From Limnoperna fortunei (lineage: Eukaryota; Mollusca; Bivalvia; Mytilida; Modiolidae): a stretch of DNA of 64,000 nt. The notes beneath the pieces were generated by a model. It saw only the letters and a list, made by a program, of their open reading frames with translations, was not told where the DNA came from and did no database searches. The DNA is taken from NCBI GenBank assembly GCA_944474755.1, contig OX104123.1, forward strand, positions 21,967,083 through 22,031,082, given 5' to 3'. A program made the translations under genes and the position numbers. Positions 1-10,060 of the stretch are shown piece by piece. Position 1 is the first letter of the stretch. Each line of letters begins with the position of its first letter.

Positions 1-304
1 AAAAATAGTTTCGTTGTGTCTAAATAATTGTACACATCTTTTATAAGTATTATTATCAACAACGTGCTCAGAGGTCTAATCCCTATACGCAGTTATACGC
101 GGGTAGGTTAATGCAAATTTATTCATTAATTTGACGACCTCATTGCAATCTATGGTTACAGCGTTTTGGTTGGTCAATTGGTTATTGGTTGGGAGAAAAT
201 GTCAACTCTCATTAAAAGTTTCAATATTACCCAGATTCCCAAATTTTAACAATGAAATGGATATTATAAATATACATTCATAACATTATATTTAAAGTTG
301 GTTG
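1..304. other. AT-rich sequence, no gene seen
   Basis: No reading frame, splice pair or RNA gene is supported here. A short motif, GCGGGTAGGTT, lies at about 100-110. Related forms recur near 6548 and 13191, and in part at the inverted motif pair at 14107 and 20857, so it may be a fragment of a dispersed repeat. Confidence 0.5.
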
Positions 305-520
305 TTTGTTTATTTTAGGGTTAACCAATTAAGAAGAGAGAAATGCATTCCAGTCTATTTCTACATTTTCTAGCGGTGTCATGGACAGACTCTGATACAG
401 TTTACTTATACAAAAAATTTTAGTGAGCATATTGATTGGCAGTTAATAAGGATTATTAAAAGTCATGTGATCTATTTCATAGTGCACTTTGCTACAAAAG
501 ACGCAGCTGATGTATTTTAA
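305..520 (+). repeat. Diverged duplicated segment A, copy 1
   Basis: This stretch aligns by eye with 2328-2530. Shared blocks include CATTCCAGT, AGTTTACTT, GTGAGC, TTGGCAGTTAA and AAGTCATGTGA, in the same order and orientation, with small indels between them. It has no coding potential. The pair looks like an old duplication; a low-copy repeat family is the alternative. Confidence 0.55.
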
Positions 521-1189
521 ATCTGATGGAAAGAAAAGATACATGACTCATATTAGAACTAAATAGACAAAAAAGTAATTCTGGAACAATATTTTCTTAA
601 AGTGTCATGGATTTTAAATTTGTATATTTGTAAATATGATTTTTTCATTAATAGGAACAAGTAATATGGTAATATGTCTGCGCTTTCGTAATCATTTGAA
701 CCTTGACGTCGATAACGTCGTTGCCGTTTTGGGGGAAAAAACACTAATCCAATTCTTGAAGATTTTCTACTAAATTTGTTATTTTTTTTAATTAGCGCAG
801 CTCTTTTACCTTAAGTGCAACTTGACCGACATCATATATATCCAGAATCGTACGTGACAGGCCTATGTTCTCTCAAAATTTCATGACCTCTTTAAAACCT
901 TCCAAGGGAAAACCAGCTTCCGGCGTAAACCCCACTCTAAAAATAGCTTTTTGTCAGATAATCTTGGCATATAGGTCATGTAGTGAATGTGACATAAAAC
1001 ATACTAAACACCATTAGAAAAGAGCAAGTTAGGACTCAAAAACTCTCCAATATATACACCTTTCAGAAAAACTTATTCATTAAAATCCAGTTCTATTTTG
1101 TTTGTAATTTTCTATGTTCTTATATGTTCTAAATTTGATTGGTCCCCTTTAGTGTCTTGACACCTTTTAGGCCGTTCTGGAAATGGTGT
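521..1189. other. AT-rich sequence, no gene seen
   Basis: Only short open frames occur, without family resemblance, codon bias or credible splice signals. The minus-strand frame at 559-744 is not supported as a gene. Confidence 0.5.
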
Positions 1190-1505
1190 AGTCACTCCAG
1201 CGTTTTTATACGCAAATTTCAATGGCCAAATAAGGAAACAAGTCTTAAATAGGGCATAAATTGCATTGCGCGTATTGAAGATGTTGTGAGATCAAAATAA
1301 AATGTTATGGCAGGCAGGAAGTGTTATTCAATCTTGCTGCTCTAGATCGCCTGATACATATTTGTCGAATGCTGTAAAAAGGGGGGGGGGGTAGTAAACC
1401 CACTTAGAAAAAATGTCTCGTACACGAAAGCAACGGATTTATTATAGTACAAGCAGTTGGTTTCGCTTTTGTCTTGTAATTCTGAACACAAATATATCAG
1501 GTGCT
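1190..1505 (+). repeat. Diverged duplicated segment B, copy 1
   Basis: This stretch aligns by eye with 8770-9062. Shared blocks include CCAAATAAGGAAA, CGC(A/G)TATTGAAGAT, AGATCAAAA and TCTCGTACACGAAAG, in the same order. A poly-G run at about 1381-1391 lies inside this copy only. It is non-coding. Together with segment A it suggests a tandem duplication later expanded by transposon insertions. Confidence 0.55.
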
Positions 1506-2327
1506 CAACAAATTTGTTTGAGCGACACCTGACGATAGTAACAATATGTTAATACTTTTAAAACGTTTATTTCGTCTGTGTATAACTGTTTCTACGTTGA
1601 TACCCTGTTTTAGATCGTTTTACAAACAAATAACCATGTGGTTGCCTTAACGCAGCTGCGTATTGCATGCGTATGATGGAATTCTAGAACTGTTGAACAT
1701 TGTACATAAACTTTATTACCATGCCTATAACCAGACACACACACTAAAGAATTAACCATATCTTCTCATATCATCTAAGTGAGAGTTAATTTTTCATAAT
1801 TCTACAAAGTTAACATTGTTTATACACATTTTATGCTAAAACACGTTTGTGTTCCTTTAGTTCTTTCAATATGTTTAGTCAAACAGATAGATACATTGTT
1901 TAAGCTAGCAACATTTGGACTTGTAGTTTATAACGTATACATAAATAGAAAGAACACATAATTAGTTCGTTTAATACATAAATTGTTACTCAATTAATTA
2001 CTAACATACTCAGGCGCAGAAAGAAAGAGCGAATTAATTTTTTTGAAAGATGAAAGATCATTATTGTTAATGAAAACTGACTCTTTAGCATACGGTTTAA
2101 ATTAATTTAAAAATAATGATTTTAATGTCTGCGGTATGTTATTTATTCACACATATTCACACCCACATGTTTAAAATAGTTCAAGATTTGAACCATTGTA
2201 TAATTTGGGGTTTTATAATCATGCAAAAAATTATGTATTTAAGAACACTTTTTTATTTATAAATGTACTAATGGATCTTGAGTTAAAAAAATTATTTTAC
2301 TTTATTTAGTATAACCATTAACTATTT
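1506..2327. other. AT-rich sequence, no gene seen
   Basis: This is strongly AT-rich with many stops in all frames. No repeat boundary or gene signal was recognised. Confidence 0.5.
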
Positions 2328-2530
2328 ATGTTTATTTAAAAGTTAAGCAATTTAGAAGAGGAAATACATTCCAGTTTATTCAGAACCAGATTCTCTCACA
2401 GTCCTTGAAATTTAAATTTGTACTGACAATCATATATATAGTTTACTTGTACAGAAAATCTGAGTGAGCTTGGCAGTTAACATAAATAATTAGAAGTCAT
2501 GTGACTTATTTTTATAGTGGACATTCTAAC
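2328..2530 (+). repeat. Diverged duplicated segment A, copy 2
   Basis: Second copy of segment A (see 305-520), about 2.0 kb downstream of the first and in the same orientation. It lacks about 9 bases present in copy 1 between the GTGAGC and TTGGCAGTTAA blocks. Confidence 0.55.
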
Positions 2531-2649
2531 AAAAGATACAACTCATCTCCCAATTAAAACTAGAGGCCATGACATATGAAAGATAGCTGGAGGTGACGTT
2601 TAACCTTCACACAAACAACATATTTGATGGTGTATTTTTAAATTTAATA

Positions 2650-3021
2650 GATCGATTGATTGATTGGATGTTTGCTTTATATCCAGCAGTTATTTCAGCT
2701 TTTCAAGAGGAGAGCAAGTTAATAAACATAATTGACGGAAAAGGGGTGGAATGGGACACAGGGAACACAATTTTGAATGCCACTGGAAAAGTATAAGTAT
2801 TAGGTAGGGGCGGTAAATTCAGCCTTTAACAGTGGCTACTCTTTTAAGAATTTACAAAAGGGGTTTTTATTGTGCAGGGAGCGTGGCAGTCTCCAAACAC
2901 GTCCCCCTATACGGTCCGCGGCCAGGGTTTCTGTATTATAACCTCGCAACCCCCACCCCCGAACGAGATGGTCTCCCTTATTCTCCACTATGGGACACAC
3001 TGGGCTGCTCTGTGGGTCGAG
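2650..3021 (-). mobile_element. Retroposon family B copy, minus strand
   Basis: Read on the minus strand, this copy carries the family B body, including the sequence around GGTCCGCGG and the GGGGTTTTTATTG block, the CCAGTGGCA block, and then the 3' tail with an AGCTGAAATAACTGCTGG-like segment. It ends in ATCAATCAATCGATC at the low-coordinate side. Family B is defined by the well-bounded copy at 5910-6421. The small open frames at 2832-3041 and 2836-3063 lie within this repeat and are not genes. Confidence 0.65.
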
Positions 3022-3136
3022 TATGTTCCAATTTAATTTAATAGAAAAAGTTGCATGCAGCATATAAGTATTTAGAATTAACTTGACTTAATTTTGTAAA
3101 ATGCAACAGCTGTAGTGCATATAGTTCTTATTAATA
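3022..3136. other. Flank between retroposon copy and pogo element
   Basis: AT-rich sequence ending in the TA dinucleotide at 3135-3136 that flanks the pogo-like transposon. No feature was seen. Confidence 0.5.
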
Positions 3137-3180
3137 CTGTAAACGTATTAATTTTTGCGGATTCTAATTTTCGCGTTTTT
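3137..3180 (+). repeat. Left terminal inverted repeat of the pogo-like element
   Basis: Begins CTGTAAACGTATTAATTTTT and continues through TGCGG to an ATTTTCGCG subterminal motif. It pairs with 5215-5271. Mismatches between the two TIRs are few over the outer 26 bases. Confidence 0.85.
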
Positions 3181-3435
3181 GTCAAGTTGAACATTTTTGC
3201 GGGTACTGATTTTCGCGGAATTCATCGAAGATATTTAAATATGACTTTAATTTCTTTCCAAACCTACTTTAATCCTTTGAAAAAAGTTCACATACGTTAA
3301 TGACGTGTGACTTTGTGTACAGAAATATTGACTTCCCCTGAAGCAATTGAGCCCTAAAGTGTTGATTTCATACTCACTTCTGGTATAAAATCCAAAGTGA
3401 ATTTATTTTTACTCAGTTCAAAAGTTAGTTTCAAA

Positions 3436-4841
3436 ATGTTAAAACGTTGGTTAGTTCGTCCAACAGAGACTCCTCCTCCGTCACCGCTTCTTCCTGGTCC
3501 TAGGCAGGCTGAAACACCAGAGAAGGCCGAGAATATTGTTTACGCAAATGAAGAAGTGCATAAAGTTACGAGTTCCACTAAAAGGAAAAGGGGGAACTAT
3601 AACCACTACGACTGCGAGCAAAGAGCCAAAATTGCCCGTTATGCAGTTGAGCATGGGATAGCAAGAGCCGCTAAACATTTCACAGGAAAGTTGGGTAGAA
3701 CAGTAAATGAAAGTACGGTCAGGTCACTGAAAAAGTCGTTTGTTCAGAAAGCTAAAGACGATTCGTCGACAGAAATCCATGCTTTGGAGAAGAAGTCTCG
3801 TGGGCCACCTACATTGCTTGGAAAATATGAGAAGGACGTCACAAAATATATACAGGCAATTCGTCTTGCGGGTGGCGTTGTCAATAGGTCGATTGTTATA
3901 GCGACAGCTCGTGGAATTCTGATCAACATAGAAAAGTCAATTCTTTCGGAGTTTGGTGGGCATATCGAACTGACGAAAACATGGGCCCAGTCCTTTTTGC
4001 GACGACTAGGTTACGTTAAGAGAAAGGGTACTAAAGCTGCTCGTAAAGTGCCGGATGACTTTGATTTTTTAAAAATGGAATTTTATTCTGAAATTCAGAA
4101 GAAGGTCAAACTTTATAACATTCCGGATGACTTGATTGTAAACTTTGATCAGACTAATGTGAAAACTATACCCGTAGGGGATTACACGTTAGACAAAGTT
4201 GGAAGTAAACAAGTACCGTTATTGGGATTAGAGGACAAAAGTCAAATAACTGTTTTGTTAGCTTCCACATTGAGCAGTAAAATGTTGCCACCTCAAGTCA
4301 TCTATCAAGGAAAAACGGAGATGTGTCATCCAAAATATGAATTTCCGGAAGGTTGGGACATCACGCATTCTGAGAGTCATTGGAGTACCGAGGAGACGAT
4401 GCTTAGATATGCAGACAAAGTGATTATTCCGTATTTTGAAAGTGTAATGGAAAATTACCCAATAAAAAGTAACATTAAACCTTTATGCATTTTTGACGTG
4501 TTCGCTGCTCATAGAACAGAGTCGTTCTTGGATAAATTGAAAGACAATGACATTAAATATAGATTCGTACCGGCTTCATGTACTGGGGAGTTACAACCCC
4601 TCGATTTATCAGGGAATGACGAATTTAAAACCAAAGTCCGTGAATCATTTGTGAACTGGTACAGCGATGAAATAAACAAGGAACTAAACAAGATGTCAAA
4701 ATCGATTTAAAACTTTCTTATCTTAAACCAAAAAATGCAGCTTGGATAGTTAATGCATTTCAACAAATTAGACCTGAAACATTAATTCGAGGTTGGTTTA
4801 AGTCGGGGATCAAAGAAGCCGTTGAGAAATGTAGAGATTAA
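3436..4841 (+). pseudogene. Pogo-type DDD transposase, one frameshift
   Basis: Transposase that would cut and paste the surrounding element. The first ATG of the open frame is at 3436 (MLKRWL); an upstream GTG at 3397 is not a likely eukaryotic start. A basic KRKRGNYNHY stretch opens an N-terminal helix-turn-helix (about residues 45-105). A CENP-B-like DNA-binding region follows (about 125-205, ending around RKGTKAARK). The DDE_1 catalytic domain then carries Asp238 (NFDQT), Asp354 (IFDVFAAH) and Asp390 (LQPLDLSGND), giving DD35D spacing. The frame stops at 4708-4710. From about 4692 the -1 frame continues with the family's usual C-terminal motif (DLKLSYLKPKNAAW, then GWFKSGI) and ends at 4839-4841. 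One base therefore appears lost near 4687-4692. The family call is strong; activity is unlikely unless the frameshift is a sequencing error or is bypassed. Confidence 0.85.
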
Positions 4842-5214
4842 CTTCCCGTTATAAAAACACTCGTTAATTAATAAATCAACACTTCGTTGTACAATTGTTT
4901 ATTGTAATCAGTGATCCGTACAATGACAGGTTACTAGTAATCAGGCCGTCTTGATGTACGCATTGTAAATAAATATGTATTGATTTTGTCAATAATTTGT
5001 AAAATATTCTTTTATTCACGCCAATTTAAGGTAAATAATATCAAACATTTGATTTCAATAATTGATTGACGAAAATATAAACAATATGTTTTTTTTGTAA
5101 GATACAATTTATAACAGTACTTACTCGATCAACAATTGATTTCTGATGTTCACCTTGCCCGTGTGTCTGTTTAGTATACCAAAGTTTTTCGAGAGTATCT
5201 ATTTTCGCGCTTTT

Positions 5215-5271
5215 CTTGGTACCGCGAAAATAGCGAAAATTAGTACACCGCGAAAATTACTACGTTTACAG
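5215..5271 (-). repeat. Right terminal inverted repeat of the pogo-like element
   Basis: Reads CTGTAAACGTAGTAATTTTC from the outer end on the minus strand, followed by GCGG and further TTTTCGC motifs. It is flanked by TA at 5272-5273. Confidence 0.85.
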
Positions 5272-5273
5272 TA

Positions 5274-5896
5274 ATTGGAAATCGAGATATTTTTCTTTGA
5301 TTATTATTCTTTATTTATTCCCTTTGAATGAGGCAAATTTCATACAAACTGTGTTGAATTTGTAATTAATTTTGTATATAAACTTGTTGATTATAAATTT
5401 GAATTAAGCAATGTCTCGGAACAGAAAGGATATTTGTAATAAATTTCAATGGTTGGATTACAATTGTCCGTGGGCTGGAACAAATATGTCTGTAGAAAAT
5501 ATATATGTTGATACTAGGACTTATTAAGTGAATTGTCAAGAAGATCTATGGAAAGTAGTCAAATGAGGTATTTTGCATCAGCACATAGCAAGACACCCTT
5601 TTTCATTATTTTCAGATTGTTAACAGATAAATATTTACAAATAATACGTTATTGTACCGAAATTGCAATGCAAATATCAAATTGAAATTCAGCCATTGAT
5701 TGTGGATAAAAACTGCCCATATCTTTAGAAAGCATCTCTCATGTTGATTTAAAACCACAGCTATGCAGTTGCTGTTTCCATATTTTTTGTTCCCATTAAG
5801 GAATTTTCCATTTGTCAGTTGATATCTTGTTAAGAGGATTTTTATTTCTGTCTAGGAGTCACTTATTGTAACATTGTTTTATTTAAAACGGCATTG
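5274..5896. other. AT-rich sequence, no gene seen
   Basis: Genomic flank between the pogo-like element and the next retroposon. No supported open frame or repeat boundary. Confidence 0.5.
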
Positions 5897-5909
5897 TAAA
5901 CTTAGTTTT

Positions 5910-6421
5910 GCCCCGTGCGGGATAGGGTGTCTAAAAGAATAGACCGCAGTCGCGCTAGCTTGTCGTAAAAGGCGACTAAATAGCGCCCAGTACCCTGACC
6001 GGCGTGTCAGGTCGGTTTGCCTCAAGACCGAATGGGATGTGTGCCCCAGGTGGTTGAATGGGGTACCCCTGGCAAACTGGGGTTGTCAGGCCATAATACG
6101 GAAAACCTGACCGCAAACCATATTAGTGCACCGTGTTGGGAAAAATGCAACGTTCCTCGCACGTTAAAGAACGCTGCTGTAGTATTCGCTATGAGTAGCG
6201 GTTTCGATCCCGCTACAGGAGGCTAAATTGCCCGACCCTATCCATCCTCCCATTTGCCAGTGGCAATCTAAAATCCGTTACCCCTATTTTTCCTTGTGTC
6301 CCATCCCATTTTCATTCATCATCATTTTATGTTCATTTTATCATCCATTTCATGTTCATCGCCTGAATATAGCTGAAATATTGCTGCTCGGGCGTAAAAC
6401 ACCATTAATCAATCAATCAAT
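5910..6421 (+). mobile_element. Retroposon family B, full copy with 13-bp target duplication
   Basis: This element is 512 bp. It is flanked by a perfect 13-bp direct repeat, TAAACTTAGTTTT, at 5897-5909 and 6422-6434, the hallmark of target-primed reverse transcription. The head is relatively GC-rich (CCCCGTGCGGGATAGGGTGT). A middle block contains GGTTGTCAGG and GACCGC. The tail reads CTGAATATAGCTGAAATATT, GCTGCTCGGGCGTAAAAC and a short ATCA repeat. There is no coding frame, so it is non-autonomous. A sequence resembling a tRNA T-arm (GCGGTTTCGATCCCGC) lies near 6200, but no clear A box was found, so a tRNA origin is not claimed. At least six further copies or fragments occur in this window. 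Confidence 0.85.
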
Positions 6422-6434
6422 TAAACTTAGTTTT

Positions 6435-7315
6435 AGTTCTGGCAAAAGAAACACTATATCTTTTCACCCCCTTTCCAATAAGCAAAATAGTTGATAAGCA
6501 CACAGATTATTAGGAGAACATAAAGAATTGGTCACCCCTATACTGAGCGGGTAGGTCTATTTTTATTTTATGGATTTGCTACATTTATCTTTTCTAAAAA
6601 TACTGTTAAGATTTTTTGGTCTTTCATAAATTAAAATGAAAATATGCAGTTAATTACAGTCTTGTTTTTTTTCAATAGTATAGACAACTGCTCATTTCCT
6701 AAAAAGGTTAGAATGAAAATGAAGCACTTTAATCAATTATTTTTCTACTCTAATAACCCAGTACAATATTCATAGTAGTATAAGGTACTAACTCAGAATG
6801 GGTCAGGATAAAGTCTACATTAATAAGGTACCAAACTATTTTCTTGGGGTGGTGGAGTTCCATTGATTTCTCGTTCAGTGAGAGTATTTTGCGCAACTTA
6901 CTCATGCTAAGACTATTTACTTACTGATATATTATAGAGGAAAGGATGACTGTAAAGCAGTTGAAAAGATTGTTTTTGGAAATTACAACTCCTCCTACCG
7001 ATATTGGCAAAAATAATGAAAATGAAATTTTTAACAAGGGAGGTAATTTTGACAATAAAATACCATTTTTAGCACTTTTTGACCATTTTTTTCCAAATGG
7101 ACAAAAATTTAACTCAGAAGCTCCTATTTTTCTTGCCATTACTAAAATGTGTACCGATTGCATGACATTATATCAAAAATTCAGAAAATTTCATTAGACA
7201 GACTTTTTATAATCTTTTATTTTAGTGCTTTTTTATTCTATTCTCTGTATAATCTATTAGAAAATTTAAAATTTCAGTGCTCAACCTCTCGATAATAAGT
7301 TCTGAAAGCCTTTTT
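6435..7315. other. AT-rich sequence, no gene seen
   Basis: Overlapping small frames at 6921-7197 on both strands have no recognisable family or splice context. A GCGGGTAGGT motif at about 6548-6557 echoes the one near 100. Confidence 0.5.
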
Positions 7316-7346
7316 AGCTCACCTGACCCAAAGGGTCAGGTGAGCT
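7316..7346. repeat. Perfect hairpin at the element's left end
   Basis: A 14-bp stem, AGCTCACCTGACCC with GGGTCAGGTGAGCT, separated by an AAA loop. Confidence 0.9.
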
Positions 7347-7363
7347 ATTGTTATCACTTTGCG

Positions 7364-7396
7364 TCCGTCGGCGTCGTCGTCGTCGTCGTCGGCGTC
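7364..7396 (+). repeat. GTC trinucleotide microsatellite
   Basis: Mostly (GTC)n with GGC interruptions. It lies between the left hairpin and the tandem core of the mobile element. Confidence 0.85.
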
Positions 7397-7420
7397 TGTA
7401 AACTTTTTACATTTTAATCT

Positions 7421-8690
7421 TCTTCTCTGAAACCACTTGGCCAATTGAAACCAAACTTGGCCATAATGTTCATTGGATGGACCTTTACAAAGTTTGTGTT
7501 TTTTATTTTGATTGGTAAACCAATATGGCCGCCACCTCAAGACTTAGTTTAACATAGGACCCTATGGGAAAAAAGTTAAAAAGTGCTTCTTCTCTGAAAC
7601 CGTTTAACCAATCAAAACAAAACTTACTAGCAATATTGTTGAGATGGTCCTCTATAAAGTTTGTGTTTTTTATGGCAATTGGAAATTCAAAATGGCCGCC
7701 ACTGCAGGACTTAGTTTAACATAGAACCCTATGGGAAAAAGTTTTAAAAGGCTTCTTTTCTGAAACCGGTTAATCAATGGAAACAAAAACTTACTAGCAA
7801 TATTGTTTGGATGGTCCTCTATAAAGTTTGTGTTTTTTTATGGCAATTGGAAATTCAAAATGGCCGCCACTGCAGGACTTAGTTTAACATAGAACCCTAT
7901 GGGAAAAAGTTTTAAAAGGCTTCTTCTCTGAAACCGGTTATTCAATGGAAACAAAAACTTACTAGCAATATTGTTTGGATGGCCCTCTATAAAGTTAATG
8001 TTTTTTATCCCAATCTGATATTCAAAATGGCCGCCACCGCAGGACTTAGTTTAACATTGGACCCTATGGGAAAAAGGTTAAAAAGGGCTTCTTCTCTGAA
8101 ACCGGTTAACCAATCAAAACAAAACTTACTAGCAATATTGTTTGGATGGTCCTTTATAAAGTTTATGATTTTTATGCCAACTGGAAATTCAAAATGGCCG
8201 CTACCGCATGACTTAGTTTAACATAGGACCCTATGGGAACAAGTTTTTAAAGGCTTCTTCTCTGAAACCGGTTAATCAATGGAAACAAAAACTTACTAGC
8301 CATATTGTTTGGATGGTCCTCTATAAAGTTTATGTTTTTTATGGCAATTGGAAATTTAAAATGGCGCTACCGCAGGACTTAGTTTAACATACGACCCTAT
8401 GGGAAAAAGTTTTTAAAGGCTTCTTCTCTGAAACCGGTTAATCAATGGAAACAAAAACTTACTAGCAATATTGTTTGAATGGTCCTTTATAAAGTTTATG
8501 TTTTTTATGGCAATTTGAAATTCAAAATGGCCACCTCCCTGGCAGGACTTAGTTTAACATAGGACCCTATGGGCAAATAAAAAAAATCTTCTCTATACAG
8601 CTGGTTAACCAATGAAACAAAAGTTTCTAGTAACATTGTTTGGATGGTCATATTTAAAGTTTATTGAAAATTACAGGACTTACTTTAACA
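7421..8690 (+). repeat. 167-bp tandem core, about eight units
   Basis: The landmark GACTTAG(T)TTAACAT recurs at 7541, 7708, 7876, 8043, 8210, 8376 and 8546, giving spacings of 166-170 bp. A shortened last unit has its landmark at 8677 (131 bp). Each unit contains TCTCTGAAACC, a GGATGGTCCT block and AAAATGGCCGCC. The units at about 7590-8020 are the most alike, which suggests recent unit duplication. Confidence 0.9.
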
Positions 8691-8769
8691 TCAGGGAAAT
8701 GCCATCTTCATTGCCTATAAAATCAGGTGAGCGATACAGGCTCTTAAGAGCTCCTGGTTTTTTTTAAAG

Positions 8770-9062
8770 TCACTAAAGCATTTTCATTTCAACTACCAAA
8801 TAAGGAAATCTAAAATGAATTCGCGCATATTGAAGATTTCGTCAGATCAAAACAAAATTTTACGGGTAGGCCTTGAATATGCTGCACTAGTTTGTATGGT
8901 GCATATTTTTGAATGTACACACTGTTCTTATGGTCAAAGTTGGTAGTACACAGACTTGGAAATGGTCTCGTACACGAAAGATGTTGATATTTCTTTGTAA
9001 TAGCCGCTGGTTTTGCTGTTTCCTGGTTCTGACGAAAATAAGAACATGATCTCATAAATTGG
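8770..9062 (+). repeat. Diverged duplicated segment B, copy 2
   Basis: Second copy of segment B (see 1190-1505), in the same orientation and immediately downstream of the pearl-like element. It lacks the poly-G run of copy 1. Confidence 0.55.
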
Positions 9063-9119
9063 ATCTGTCTACTTTATGCGTCGGTTGCAATTTTTGGGAC
9101 CCATAACCTATTCCTTCTT

Positions 9120-9178
9120 TCTTAACTCATCCTAAATATTGCTGCAATACTGCTCGCTAGACACTATACCACAGGACA
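9120..9178 (+). mobile_element. Retroposon family B tail fragment
   Basis: Contains CCTAAATATTGCTGCAATAC followed by TGCTCGCTAGAC, a diverged form of the family B 3' tail. The body is not recognisable. Confidence 0.45.
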
Positions 9179-9558
9179 ATGCAATGATCACTGAAACTAA
9201 CACAAACTTTAAAATATTTACCAGGTCTATTGTTTTCTCCTTACATGTAATTGGTGTCGGCAACATTAATAACATTTCATTATTTATGTATATTAAACGT
9301 TAAGTAACGTTGTCATTTCCTGTTATAACGTGTGACATTGGTCAATAAAGTTTACTACAAGGAGATCGTAATTCAATTATCTTGTTGCGTTGCTTGGAAC
9401 AATTTAATTATCCTTAAAGGTCGTTACTATCAGTAACACTATCTGCCCCTCGCAGAACCTATTGCCACTGGTATCATTAAGTATGTTACATATTTGTTGC
9501 GAGTTAATTATCGAAACTTCAAATGTAAAATCGTCATTTTTGTATTCATGCCATTCAG
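9179..9558. other. AT-rich sequence before a possible exon
   Basis: No gene is supported. The plus-strand frame starting at 9462 continues into the possible terminal exon at 9559-9650, but its first half has no distinguishing features. Confidence 0.4.
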
Positions 9559-9650
9559 GAGAAAGAGAAATGTTGGTAAAAAAAGACCAATACATTGAGA
9601 TGCCGTCGACTACAACGCGTCCCAATACAGCAGACCATTACGCGTGTTAA
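9559..9650 (+). other. Possible terminal coding exon
   Basis: A splice-acceptor-like CCATTCAG precedes an open stretch that reads EREMLVKKDQYIEMPSTTTR and then PNTADHYAC before a stop at 9648-9650. It is charged, Thr- and Pro-bearing and higher in GC than its flanks, like the cytoplasmic tail of a receptor. No upstream exon could be linked to it and the family is unknown. It could be a chance open stretch. Confidence 0.25.
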
Positions 9651-10010
9651 AAACAATTGCCGTATACTTACATATCTGGTAATATTAAGTTGTACTTCTG
9701 CGCGAACCTTTACGCCTTGCAGTTAAAAAAAGAAGTACGGTTCTACGCCTAAGAATACATTTAAATTAAGTAAATCTTTACGCCATGCAATATAATTGCT
9801 GCAGCTGGTAGCGTCAGACCTATTGGCGTAGCTATAAAATGAGCTGCAAAATGTGTCTTCGTGTGACAGTACAATAAGTGGTACCTTCTCTTTACATTTG
9901 ACAACATAGTGTTCTAGCAAGTATTACAATCTAATAAGGTTTATCATAGTCTTCAAGTATAAATACAATTAACCGTTCGTGAAATGTATTTACATTTTAA
10001 GATTTCCCGT
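9651..10010. other. AT-rich sequence, no gene seen
   Basis: No supported frame. Three short TACGCC(T/A) motifs occur between 9709 and 9785, without clear meaning. Confidence 0.45.
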
Positions 10011-10060
10011 TCTGAATATAGCTGAACTACTGTTCGCAAGACGTTAAGCAAACATTAAAT
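10011..10060 (+). mobile_element. Retroposon family B tail fragment
   Basis: Carries TCTGAATATAGCTGAACTAC, TGTTCGCAAGACGTTAAGC and an AAACATTAAATC end, matching the 3' end of family B. Confidence 0.55.

Larger units (their letters stand above)
3137..5271 (+). mobile_element. Complete pogo/Tigger-like DNA transposon
   Basis: This element is 2135 bp and is bounded by TA at 3135-3136 and 5272-5273, the target duplication of the Tc1/mariner superfamily. Its ends form terminal inverted repeats starting CTGTAAACGTA and continuing to TTTGCGG (left) and TTCGCGG (right). Extra GCGAAAAT/ATTTTCGC subterminal repeats lie just inside. It carries one transposase gene of the pogo type at 3436-4841. The left non-coding region is about 300 bp and the right about 430 bp. 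Structure and ends look complete; the transposase has one frameshift, so this copy is probably not autonomous. The boundaries are read directly from the sequence; the subfamily is inferred. Confidence 0.9.
7316..8757 (+). mobile_element. Tandem-core mobile element, pearl/Helentron-associated-like
   Basis: This is a three-part non-coding element. The left end is a perfect hairpin (7316-7346), followed by a GTC-rich microsatellite. The centre is a run of about eight 167-bp units. The right end carries TCAGGTGAGCGATACAGG, then GCTCTTAAGAGC and TCCTGG. Both ends therefore share a TCAGGTGAGC motif, and both flanks are T-rich (CTTTTT on the left, a long T run on the right). Bivalve pearl elements, now grouped with Helentron-associated elements, have a leader, a tandem core of about 160 bp and a microsatellite. 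The match is by architecture only; another non-autonomous DNA transposon class is possible. Small frames within it are chance. Confidence 0.7.

Noticed and set aside
1381..1391. G-quadruplex-forming sequence
   Set aside because: It is a single poly-G run, as are those near 14739, 20088 and 21449. These look like simple homopolymers, and four separated G-tracts are absent.
2832..3063. Overlapping small genes on both strands
   Set aside because: Both frames lie within a family B retroposon copy and correspond to frames in other copies (6017-6226, 33983-34286) without conserved protein sequence.
3397..3435. Upstream GTG start for the pogo transposase
   Set aside because: The open frame extends to a GTG at 3397, but eukaryotic translation favours the ATG at 3436, which starts a normal-looking N-terminus. 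The 13 extra codons have no family support.
7979..8221. 80-codon gene in the 167-bp repeat
   Set aside because: It spans tandem non-coding units; equivalent positions in other units are not open.
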